Assembly (NCBI GenBank): GCA_024635885.1
Contig: JAGXIA010000043.1
Coordinates: forward strand, 1 to 8,403
Origin: Helicobacteraceae bacterium
GTDB taxonomy: Bacteria > Campylobacterota > Campylobacteria > Campylobacterales > Sulfurimonadaceae
Direction: 5' to 3'
Length of the DNA: 8,403 nucleotides
The notes below the pieces were generated by a model. The model did not search any database, was not told where the DNA came from, and saw nothing but the letters and a program-made list of their open reading frames with translations. Position numbers and translations under genes: made by a program. Positions 1 through 6,068 of this stretch are shown one piece after another (within the stretch, counting starts at the first letter, position 1; every line of letters starts with the position of its first letter).

Positions 1-57
1 ATGATACGAAAATTAGATAATTTGAAAGAATTATCACAACAGGTAAATAGCTTATAA
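1..57 (+). CDS. 3' end of an unidentified gene entering from the left edge
   Basis: The first 18 codons of the window are open in frame 1 and end at a TAA, 14 bp before trxB. The tail (MIRKLDNLKELSQQVNSL) is polar and probably helical, as the C-terminal end of a protein often is. The ATG at position 1 coincides with the window edge and has no visible ribosome site, so it is more likely an internal methionine than a start. A thioredoxin (trxA) would be a natural neighbour of trxB, but 18 residues without a motif cannot show it. It could also be chance reading of non-coding DNA. Confidence 0.4.
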   Translation: MIRKLDNLKELSQQVNSL

Positions 58-71
58 CTTAAGGAATATAT

Positions 72-1016
72 ATGATCTTAGATTGTGCAATTGTTGGTGG
101 TGGACCTGCTGGACTTACTGCTGGACTTTATACTACACGTGGTGGCTTAGAAAATGTAATAATGTTTGAAAAAGGTATGCCTGGCGGGCAAATTACCAAC
201 TCTTCTGAAATAGAAAACTATCCTGGTGCAACAGGTGAGATTACGGGTATGGAGTTAATGGATCCATGGCCTGAACAATGTCAAAAATTTGGTCTTAAAC
301 ATGAGATGGTAAACGTAACTCGTGTTACCAAAACTGACAAGCTATTTACTATACATAAAGAAGATGGAACGACTACTGATGCACATAGCGTAATCATCGG
401 AACTGGTTCATCTCCTCGTCGAGCAGGTTTCAAAGGTGAAGATGAACTTTTTGGAAAAGGTGTCAGTACATGTGCAACTTGTGATGGTTTTTTCTATAAA
501 GGAAAAGAAGTCGCAGTTATTGGTGGTGGTGATACAGCACTCGAAGAAGCACTCTACTTAGCTAAAATTTGTAAAAAAGTTTACTTGGTTCACAGACGTG
601 ACACTTTCCGTTCAGCTCCAAATACAATTGAGCGAATAAAAAGAACTGAAAATATAGAGTTGGTTTTAAATTCATCCCCAGAAGAAGTATATGGTGATAA
701 AATGGGTGTGACTGGCTTAAAAGTAAAAAATAAAGAGGGAGAAATTCGTGATATTTCTGTTCCAGGTGTATTTACATTTGTTGGAAATGATGTAAATAAT
801 CAAACTCTTATTCAAGAAGACGGCAGCTTTTTATGTGATATGAACGATCAAGGTCAAGTTATAGTTGACATTAGTATGAAAACTTCTGTACCTGGGCTCT
901 TTGCAACTGGTGACATGAGAATAGCTGCTCCAAAACAAGTAGTAAGTGCAGCTGGAGATGGTGCTGTTGCAGCTCTTCAAGCAATTTCATATGTAGATGA
1001 GCTATTAAACCATTAA
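72..1016 (+). CDS. trxB: thioredoxin reductase (NADPH, FAD-dependent)
   Basis: This cytoplasmic flavoprotein passes electrons from NADPH through FAD and a redox-active disulfide to thioredoxin. The 314 residues match the usual low-molecular-weight TrxB length. Visible in order are the FAD-binding GGGPAG (9-14), the GQ and ENYPG region (39-52), the redox centre CATC followed by Asp (134-138), the NADPH-binding GGGDTALEEA (151-160), HRRDTFR (174-180), and the second FAD motif GLFATGD (275-281) followed by APKQVV. All catalytic elements are intact. The ATG start has AAGGA at 61-65 with a 6-nt spacer. No thioredoxin gene is visible beside it, although the gene cut by the left edge could be one. 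A ferredoxin-NADP reductase of the TrxB-like type would lack the CxxC, so that alternative is excluded. Confidence 0.97.
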   Translation: MILDCAIVGGGPAGLTAGLYTTRGGLENVIMFEKGMPGGQITNSSEIENYPGATGEITGMELMDPWPEQCQKFGLKHEMVNVTRVTKTDKLFTIHKEDGTTTDAHSVIIGTGSSPRRAGFKGEDELFGKGVSTCATCDGFFYKGKEVAVIGGGDTALEEALYLAKICKKVYLVHRRDTFRSAPNTIERIKRTENIELVLNSSPEEVYGDKMGVTGLKVKNKEGEIRDISVPGVFTFVGNDVNNQTLIQEDGSFLCDMNDQGQVIVDISMKTSVPGLFATGDMRIAAPKQVVSAAGDGAVAALQAISYVDELLNH

Positions 1017-1082
1017 TTACTCTGTTAAGGGTTATTAAAGCTAGCTTCTTATAAAGCAAAATATATACAAGGTGAAATTATT

Positions 1083-1850
1083 ATGATAAAAGTTGGTGTT
1101 TTTGGTGCAAGCGGTAGAGTTGGTAAACTTTTACTAGAAGATTTAAAATTAACTGCGGATATAAGTGTAAGCAGTGTTTATGTACGTAATAGTTTAGATT
1201 TTTCCATAGATCCGTCTATTTTAGTTACTGCAGACATGAAGTCATTTCTAAATGCAGCTGATATTATTATAGATTTTTCACTTCCTGAGGCCTGTGAAAC
1301 TCTTCTAGAAGAAGCAATTAAAACACCAAAACCTTTGGTCATAGGAACAACTGGATTAAACCCTCATCAGTTAAATCTTTTAAAACAAGCGAGTGAGCTT
1401 ATGCCCATTCTATATGCGACCAACATGTCCCTTGGTGTGGCTCTTTTAAATAAGTTAGTCTATCAAGCATCAGCTGCACTCAAAGATTTCGATATTGAAA
1501 TTGTAGAGATGCATCATAAACATAAAAAAGATGCGCCGAGTGGTACTGCACTTACTCTAAGTGAATCTGCAGCGAATGGCAGAAATCTTGATATTGACAA
1601 GGTTCGAGTAAGTGGTAGAGACGGGAATATAGGTGCACGGACTAAAGATGAAATAGCAGTCATGGCTCTACGCGGTGGAGACATCGTTGGTCGCCATACT
1701 GTTGGTTTTTATAATGATGGAGAGTTTTTAGAACTTAATCATACAGCAACTTCTAGAAATACATTTTCTAAAGGTGCTATTAGAGCTGCTCAATGGTTAT
1801 CTCAAAAAGAAGCTGGTCTCTATTCAATATCAGACTGTTTAGAGTTATAA
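1083..1850 (+). CDS. dapB: 4-hydroxy-tetrahydrodipicolinate reductase
   Basis: It reduces the DapA product (4-hydroxy-tetrahydrodipicolinate) with NAD(P)H on the way to meso-diaminopimelate and lysine, so it feeds both cell-wall and protein synthesis. The 255-residue length is normal, slightly shorter than the E. coli enzyme. The N-terminal Rossmann fold carries GASGRVG (8-14), and IGTTG lies at 87-91. The family signature runs from E142 to A156 and includes His144 and His145, the probable catalytic Lys148, and the substrate-binding DAPSGTA. The later LRGGDIVGRHTV segment (196-207) is also typical. Position 113 is Thr where many homologues have Pro (ATNMSLGV instead of APNFSxGV), which does not touch the catalytic residues. 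Its ribosome site AAGGTG (1069-1074) lies 8 nt before the ATG. It sits 66 bp after trxB and could share its transcript. Confidence 0.96.
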   Translation: MIKVGVFGASGRVGKLLLEDLKLTADISVSSVYVRNSLDFSIDPSILVTADMKSFLNAADIIIDFSLPEACETLLEEAIKTPKPLVIGTTGLNPHQLNLLKQASELMPILYATNMSLGVALLNKLVYQASAALKDFDIEIVEMHHKHKKDAPSGTALTLSESAANGRNLDIDKVRVSGRDGNIGARTKDEIAVMALRGGDIVGRHTVGFYNDGEFLELNHTATSRNTFSKGAIRAAQWLSQKEAGLYSISDCLEL

Positions 1851-1852
1851 AG

Positions 1853-1872
1853 AAAGACTTTAAATTGTCTTT
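1853..1872 (+). terminator. small hairpin just after dapB
   Basis: A perfect 6-bp inverted repeat (AAAGAC / GTCTTT) with an 8-nt AT loop starts 3 nt after the dapB stop. It is AT-rich and followed only by TTAAAA, so alone it would be a weak terminator. It may act with the longer hairpin 24 bp downstream. Confidence 0.3.
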
Positions 1873-1895
1873 AAAACGTGCCTTTTATAGCTTAT

Positions 1896-1928
1896 AAATG
1901 AAAAGTAACCTCTATTTTACTTTCATTT
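1896..1928 (+). terminator. hairpin in the dapB-purF gap, probable intrinsic terminator of dapB
   Basis: The left arm (1896-1908, AAATGAAAAGTAA) pairs with the right arm (1917-1928, TTACTTTCATTT), leaving one bulged A and an 8-nt loop. That gives 12 base pairs. The 3' arm is T-rich and is followed by one more T, so it could end transcription from dapB. The stem has only three G-C pairs, so its strength is uncertain. Its 3' arm also forms the T-rich sequence directly upstream of the purF -10 box. Confidence 0.45.
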
Positions 1929-1931
1929 TAG

Positions 1932-1937
1932 TATAAT
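1932..1937 (+). promoter_or_regulatory. -10 box of the probable purF promoter
   Basis: A perfect TATAAT lies 40 bp before the purF start, directly preceded by a T-rich stretch (TTTTACTTTCATTTTAG). This matches the sigma-70 promoters of Campylobacterota, which have a good -10 and periodic T-rich DNA in place of a defined -35. Transcription would start near 1944, giving a leader of about 30 nt. I see no room for a riboswitch in that leader and no recognisable PurR-type operator. Confidence 0.6.
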
Positions 1938-1964
1938 TCGCTCATTAAAATAAGATGTATTCAT

Positions 1965-1971
1965 AAGGAAG
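1965..1971 (+). promoter_or_regulatory. ribosome binding site fixing the TTG start of purF
   Basis: AAGGAAG stands 5 nt before the TTG at 1977. The same frame has a TAG at 1929-1931 and no ATG, GTG or TTG between it and 1977. The next in-frame ATG is codon 59, which would remove the catalytic cysteine. The TTG is therefore the only workable start. Confidence 0.8.
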
Positions 1972-1976
1972 CTATT

Positions 1977-3332
1977 TTGTTAGAAAACGTAAATGAAAAA
2001 TGTGCGGTTGTAGGTATTTTTGGTCACAAAAAGGCTTCTAAACTAGCTTATTTTTCTCTTCATGCACTTCAGCATCGTGGACAGGAAGCTGCTGGTATAA
2101 GTTCTTCAGATGGTGAAAAACTTAAGACGATTAAAGACCGTGGCCTGGTTATGCGAGTTTTTAATGAAGAAAAGCTCGCCACACTAAGTGGAACAAACGC
2201 TATTGGTCATACACGCTATTCTACAGCTGGTGATGATTCAATATTAGATGCTCAACCAGTATTTGCCAGATATGATCTTGGTGAAATGGCTATTGTACAT
2301 AATGGAAATTTTACAAATGCTGATGAAGTCAGAAGTGATCTTATTAAAAAAGGTGCTATTTTCCAAACTTTTATGGATACGGAAAACCTTATTCATCTCA
2401 TTGCAAAAAGTGAAAAAGAAAAACTTGTAGATAGAATTATAGATGCTACAAAAAGAATTGAAGGAGCATTTTCATTAGTCTTTCTAAGTAGAACAAAAAT
2501 GTTCGCTATGCGTGATCGTTACGGATTTCGTCCTCTTAGTTTAGGTAGAATTGCAAACGGCGGCTATGTAGTCGCCAGTGAAACCTGTGCTTTTGACTTG
2601 ATAGGTGCCGAATTTATTCGTGATGTGGAACCTGGAGAACTTCTTATTTTTGAACAAGACAAAGCACCAATTTCTATTAAAGTATTTGAACCGATACCTA
2701 AGAGATGTATCTTTGAATATGTCTACTTTTCTAGACCTGATTCTAAAGTATTTGGTCAAAGTGTTTACCAAATGAGAAAAAATATGGGCGTAGAACTCTC
2801 TAAAATAGCCCCAATAAAAGCAGATATGGTAATCCCTGTTCCAGATGGTGGAGTTCCAGCAGCGATAGGCTATTCACAGGCAAGTGGTATTCCTTATGAG
2901 ATGGGCATTATGAGAAATCATTATATTGGCAGAACATTTATTGAGCCGACTCAAGAGATGAGAGACCTGAAAGTAAAAATGAAATTATCTCCTATGACTG
3001 ACACAATCAAAGATAAGATTATTATTGTTATTGATGACTCTATTGTCCGTGGTACAACTTCAAGAAGAATTGTAAAAATGCTAAAAGAAGCAGGTGCAAA
3101 AGAAGTTCATATGAGAATATCTAGCCCTCCTACAACAGATCCTTGTTTTTATGGAGTCGATACACCAAATAAAGATAAGTTAATTGCCGCAAATATGACA
3201 GTAGAAGAAATTTGTGAATTTATAGAAGCTGACTCCTTAGCTTATCTTGACTCAGATTCACTATTAAGAAGTGTGAATGCCACAGAAGACAATTATTGTA
3301 CTGCCTGCTTTACCGGTAAGTACATAATTTAA
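1977..3332 (+). CDS. purF: amidophosphoribosyltransferase (Fe-S, propeptide type)
   Basis: It catalyses the first committed step of purine synthesis: PRPP plus glutamine gives 5-phosphoribosylamine. The N-terminal Ntn-hydrolase glutaminase domain follows an 8-residue propeptide (MLENVNEK) that must be cleaved to expose the nucleophile Cys9. It shows LQHRGQEAAGI (31-41), GHTRYSTAG (77-85) and HNGNF (108-112). The C-terminal phosphoribosyltransferase domain has the PRPP loop VIDDSIVRGTTS (351-362). Cys244, Cys390, Cys441 and Cys444 lie where the Bacillus subtilis-type enzyme binds its [4Fe-4S] cluster (known from that enzyme; placement here by motif), so this is the cluster-containing class, not the E. 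coli type. Length (451) is normal. It starts at TTG, has its own probable promoter, and is followed 15 bp later by a radical SAM gene. Confidence 0.97.
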   Translation: MLENVNEKCAVVGIFGHKKASKLAYFSLHALQHRGQEAAGISSSDGEKLKTIKDRGLVMRVFNEEKLATLSGTNAIGHTRYSTAGDDSILDAQPVFARYDLGEMAIVHNGNFTNADEVRSDLIKKGAIFQTFMDTENLIHLIAKSEKEKLVDRIIDATKRIEGAFSLVFLSRTKMFAMRDRYGFRPLSLGRIANGGYVVASETCAFDLIGAEFIRDVEPGELLIFEQDKAPISIKVFEPIPKRCIFEYVYFSRPDSKVFGQSVYQMRKNMGVELSKIAPIKADMVIPVPDGGVPAAIGYSQASGIPYEMGIMRNHYIGRTFIEPTQEMRDLKVKMKLSPMTDTIKDKIIIVIDDSIVRGTTSRRIVKMLKEAGAKEVHMRISSPPTTDPCFYGVDTPNKDKLIAANMTVEEICEFIEADSLAYLDSDSLLRSVNATEDNYCTACFTGKYII

Positions 3333-3336
3333 TTTT

Positions 3337-3341
3337 AGGGA
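3337..3341 (+). promoter_or_regulatory. ribosome binding site fixing the TTG start of the radical SAM gene
   Basis: AGGGA lies 6 nt before the TTG at 3348. An in-frame TAG at 3336-3338 prevents any earlier start, and the next in-frame ATG (codon 68) would fall after the Fe-S cysteines, so translation must begin at the TTG. Confidence 0.75.
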
Positions 3342-3347
3342 TACATA

Positions 3348-4307
3348 TTGAAGCAAATTTATACTTACGGTAATTATTTAACAAACAAGTTTGGCTGTAA
3401 GGTTCATAAAGTAGGCATTAATATATCTGGCTTCACATGTCCAAATATAGATGGAACTGTCGCAAAAGGTGGATGTACTTTTTGTGAAAATGACTCTTTT
3501 AGTGCTAGCACTGGTGAAGCACAGGAGTTAAAAGGCTTTCATTTAAATATGGATTCAAAAGAGAATCCCTATTTAGATAAACAACTCCAACAATTAGAAT
3601 TCCAATTTAATGCACTTAGTAAAAGACAAGCAAATGAATATGGTGTAGATAAATTTCTTGTATATTTTCAATCTTTTACCAACACTTATGCTCCATTTGA
3701 AACACTAAAAGCACTCTATGATAAAGCACTTTCATTTGATAATGTAGTAGGCTTAAGCATAGGAACTCGCTCGGACAGCATTAGCGAAGAAGCACTTGAT
3801 TATTTATGTGAATTAAATAAAACAAAAGAGATTTGGATAGAGTTTGGAATCCAATCAGTTTATGATGAGACTTTAGAGCGAATAAATAGAGGTCACGACA
3901 GTGCCAATGTTAAAGAGTGGATACTTAAGTCTAAAGAGAAAGGTTTAAATGTCTGTGGTCATCTTATTTTTGGTTTACCAGGTGAGACTAAAGAGATGAT
4001 GATTGAGACATCTAAACAGGCATATGAATGGGGAATTGATTCTGTTAAGTATCACCCACTGTATGTTGTTAAAAGAACTGCTTTAGCTAATGACTTTGTT
4101 AAAGGAATTTTTACACCTATAAATGAAGAAGACTATCTTGATATACTATTAGATTCAATCCAAATGAAACCTGAAAATGTAAGTGTTCAAAGAGTAACTG
4201 CCGGAATCAATGACAGTTCTTTACTCGGACCAGACTGGTGTAAAGATAAAAATATTCAAATTAAAAATATCAATAAAGCATTAAAACCCTTAGGGCTAAA
4301 ATACTAA
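3348..4307 (+). CDS. radical SAM protein, YhcC/YtqA family (TIGR01212)
   Basis: A cytoplasmic radical SAM enzyme of 319 residues, the usual length of this family. Cys31-X11-Cys43-X2-Cys46 is the family's variant of the cluster motif that binds [4Fe-4S] and S-adenosylmethionine. Other family landmarks are YFQSFTNTYAP (106-116), GTRSD (139-143), EFGIQS (165-170), RINRGH (178-183), LIFGLPGET (206-214), the KYHPLYVVK region (234-242), QRVTAG (281-286) and PDWC (295-298). The best-studied members are E. coli YhcC and B. subtilis YtqA. I recall work linking YtqA (proposed name MnmL) to modification of the tRNA wobble uridine, but carrying that function over to this protein is inference. The TTG start 15 bp after purF suggests co-transcription without implying a purine role. 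Confidence 0.9.
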   Translation: MKQIYTYGNYLTNKFGCKVHKVGINISGFTCPNIDGTVAKGGCTFCENDSFSASTGEAQELKGFHLNMDSKENPYLDKQLQQLEFQFNALSKRQANEYGVDKFLVYFQSFTNTYAPFETLKALYDKALSFDNVVGLSIGTRSDSISEEALDYLCELNKTKEIWIEFGIQSVYDETLERINRGHDSANVKEWILKSKEKGLNVCGHLIFGLPGETKEMMIETSKQAYEWGIDSVKYHPLYVVKRTALANDFVKGIFTPINEEDYLDILLDSIQMKPENVSVQRVTAGINDSSLLGPDWCKDKNIQIKNINKALKPLGLKY

Positions 4308-4322
4308 ATAGATTTTTACAGC
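4308..4322. other. 15-bp gap between convergent operons
   Basis: The stop codons of the radical SAM gene (+) and the last DUF2393-like gene (-) face each other across 15 bp. I find only very short complementary runs here (CCCT/AGGG inside the radical SAM gene end, AAAAT/ATTTT across the gap). Neither makes a convincing bidirectional terminator, so some read-through in both directions is possible. Confidence 0.5.
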
Positions 4323-4877
4323 TTAATGCCCTGTAACTTTTGTAAAATTGGCAACACTTCTAAAATAAGGCGGATAGTCAAAGTAAACTCTAAAGGCTTT
4401 GGCTTCTCCAGGTTTTAAATTTTCAGCTACAACAAACTCCCTGATTATAGTTTGAGGTTTATACGAAGCACTTCTGTCACTTTCTCCAGAGAAGAAATCA
4501 AAGAAGCCACTAGCTTTAAAGAATGAACCAGCTTTAACATTGCCAGTTACATGACCTTTATTTACAAGTTTAACTTCAAAAGTAACCTTACCTATTTCAT
4601 AGTTACCTTCATTTTTCACTATTCCGGTATAAATAATTTTTTCTATTCCTAGAAGTCTTTTATTTTCGACTTTATAGACTTCTACCTTCTTAGTGTATTT
4701 ATCTACAGCCATAATGGAAAAGCCAATCATAAGCGCCGCCACAAGTGAAATAGAAATAAGTATGGACGTTTGCAATTTTTTAGTAGGCTGTTTTAATGCA
4801 GCTAACACCCCAAGTAAAAACAGTATTCCTATAAAAGCAAAAGCTACAAAGTGCCATATATTAAAAAGTGTTATCAT
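4323..4877 (-). CDS. DUF2393-like two-helix membrane protein (second of a tandem pair)
   Basis: The function is unknown. The 184 residues begin with two hydrophobic helices (about 7-28 and 38-57) joined by a short basic loop (KQPTKK), which puts the loop in the cytoplasm and the rest (58-184) in the periplasm. That part looks like a small beta-sandwich: alternating strands, YTGIVKNEGNYEIGKV (83-98), and LKPGEAKAFRVYFDYPP (154-170), reminiscent of FxLYD/DUF3426-type domains. A Phe-rich stretch (119-129) interrupts it. The overall plan fits DUF2393 (PF09624), recalled from Campylobacterota genomes. Its ATG overlaps the stop of the preceding gene by 4 bp, and GGAGG (complement of 4888-4892) lies 10 nt upstream, so translation is coupled. 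It is the last gene of the operon. Confidence 0.75.
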   Translation of the reverse strand: MITLFNIWHFVAFAFIGILFLLGVLAALKQPTKKLQTSILISISLVAALMIGFSIMAVDKYTKKVEVYKVENKRLLGIEKIIYTGIVKNEGNYEIGKVTFEVKLVNKGHVTGNVKAGSFFKASGFFDFFSGESDRSASYKPQTIIREFVVAENLKPGEAKAFRVYFDYPPYFRSVANFTKVTGH

Positions 4878-5386
4878 TTACATTTAGCCTCCACTGAAAT
4901 ATTATAATCTTTTGAATATGTAAAAGGTTCAATAATTATCTTAAATTCTCTTAACTCACCTTTGGGTACATTATACTCTAAAATCGACATTTGTTTCAAA
5001 GGATTAAACCTAAATATATAATCTTTTAAAGCATTTCCACTGATTTTATTAGCAGATGCTGTTATTTTACAAGTTTGAAAATCGAATTTAGATTCATTAA
5101 GAAGAGTCCCTTTTACGACAATCGCTTGAGTGAAATTTAATTTTTTTTGACTGCTTAGCTGGGTATCATTTTTAAACAAATAATTATGCATTTTTAAGTA
5201 ACCCAGAGTAGGCCCCAAAATAAGAATTAAAAAGGATAAAGAAATAAAAAAGACAGCTAAACCGACTTTTTTTCGCTGCCATATTCCAAATATTATTAGA
5301 AGTATGAAAAGTACAAAAACTCCTCCAAAAAGAACATAGTCATAACTGATTAGTTCGTTTATGAAAGTGCTTATTTTACTCGCCAT
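4874..5386 (-). CDS. DUF2393-like two-helix membrane protein (first of a tandem pair)
   Basis: A second protein with the same plan as its downstream neighbour: 170 residues, two membrane helices (about 18-35 and 41-63), a basic cytoplasmic turn between them (WQRKK), and a periplasmic strand-rich domain (about 75-170). The weakly shared pattern is a strand with GTLLNESKFDF (93-103) and a late PKGELREFKIIIEPF (141-155), matching the PGEAKAFRVYF of the neighbour, so the two are probably diverged paralogues or partners. The domain has just two cysteines (106 and 169), which could form a disulfide. Its ATG overlaps the hisIE stop by one base (TAATG) and only a weak AAGAG precedes it, so it probably depends on re-initiation by ribosomes leaving hisIE. 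Function is unknown. Confidence 0.7.
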   Translation of the reverse strand: MASKISTFINELISYDYVLFGGVFVLFILLIIFGIWQRKKVGLAVFFISLSFLILILGPTLGYLKMHNYLFKNDTQLSSQKKLNFTQAIVVKGTLLNESKFDFQTCKITASANKISGNALKDYIFRFNPLKQMSILEYNVPKGELREFKIIIEPFTYSKDYNISVEAKCK

Positions 5387-6066
5387 TAGTCAGCTCTTGA
5401 ATTTTTTTCAGCAATACCGCTCATATCAAATCTACGAGCTAACTCTTGTTTAATTCTATCTGGCGATATATTTTTAGCAGCGAGAGCTACAAGCATATGG
5501 TAAGTCAAATCCGCTGCTTCATAAACCATTTCAACTTCATCATTGTCTTTATATGCAAAACTAAACTCTCCGGCTTCTTCAACAACTTTTTTCAGTATTG
5601 TATTGTCACCTTTAGCAAAAAGTTTTGCCGTCCAAGAAGATTCAGGATCAGCATTTTTACGTTCTTGAATGGTATGATAAAGGGTATCTATGACACCATA
5701 CATAGCTGTCGAATTTACTTCTACTTCACTTGTGCTTTCACCTGATTCTAATTCTGTAAAGAAGCAAGAACGTCTTCCTGTATGACAAGCAACACCTTCT
5801 TGAGTAACTTTGATTAGAAGAGTGTCATTGTCGCAGTCTATATTAAAGGAGTGAATAGTTTGAATGTGTCCGCTACTTTCACCTTTTTTCCATATGCGTT
5901 GTTTCGAGCGAGAAAAGTAGTGTGCTATTTTTGTAGTAAGTGAAAGTTCTAATGCTTGCTTATCCATATAAGCCATCATTAGAACTTCGTTATTAGAATT
6001 ATCTTGAACTATTACCGGCAAAAGATCAATCTTTTGCCAGTCTATTTTATTTATTGCCTCTCGCAT
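5386..6066 (-). CDS. hisIE: bifunctional phosphoribosyl-AMP cyclohydrolase / phosphoribosyl-ATP pyrophosphatase
   Basis: It catalyses steps 2 and 3 of histidine synthesis in one cytoplasmic chain: the C-terminal domain removes pyrophosphate from phosphoribosyl-ATP and the N-terminal domain opens the purine ring of the product. The HisI domain (about 1-115) has the Mg-binding Asp77, Asp79 and Asp81 interleaved with zinc ligand Cys78, plus Cys94 and Cys101 in ACHTGRRSCFF. The HisE domain (about 120-215) is an all-helical MazG-like fold with the acidic metal motif Glu163, Glu164, Glu167 and later Glu183, Asp186 (YEAADLTYH). The 226-residue length is normal for the fusion. It starts 2 bp after the SPFH gene with a weak AGAG, so coupling is likely. 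No other his gene is in the window. Confidence 0.95.
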   Translation of the reverse strand: MREAINKIDWQKIDLLPVIVQDNSNNEVLMMAYMDKQALELSLTTKIAHYFSRSKQRIWKKGESSGHIQTIHSFNIDCDNDTLLIKVTQEGVACHTGRRSCFFTELESGESTSEVEVNSTAMYGVIDTLYHTIQERKNADPESSWTAKLFAKGDNTILKKVVEEAGEFSFAYKDNDEVEMVYEAADLTYHMLVALAAKNISPDRIKQELARRFDMSGIAEKNSRAD

Positions 6067-6068
6067 CT

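Noticed and set aside
1038..1047. 10-bp palindrome AAGCTAGCTT between trxB and dapB
   Set aside because: It is a single short palindrome with no second copy and no T tract. It could occur by chance.
871..1059. Open reading frame antisense to the 3' end of trxB
   Set aside because: Its translation is low-complexity (His/Leu/Gln-rich), it lies opposite an intact gene, and it has no motif or plausible ribosome site.
2248..2771. Two open frames overlapping purF (2248-2430 on +, 2541-2771 on -)
   Set aside because: Both lie wholly inside purF in other frames, show no family resemblance, and are expected by chance in AT-rich coding DNA.
4693..4887. 64-codon frame on the + strand opposite the DUF2393-like gene
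   Set aside because: It lies opposite a coherent membrane-protein gene in the operon and has no support of its own.
5446..5745. 99-codon frame on the + strand opposite hisIE
   Set aside because: It is rich in Phe, Ile and Cys as the mirror image of Glu/Lys/Ala codons. hisIE explains the region fully.
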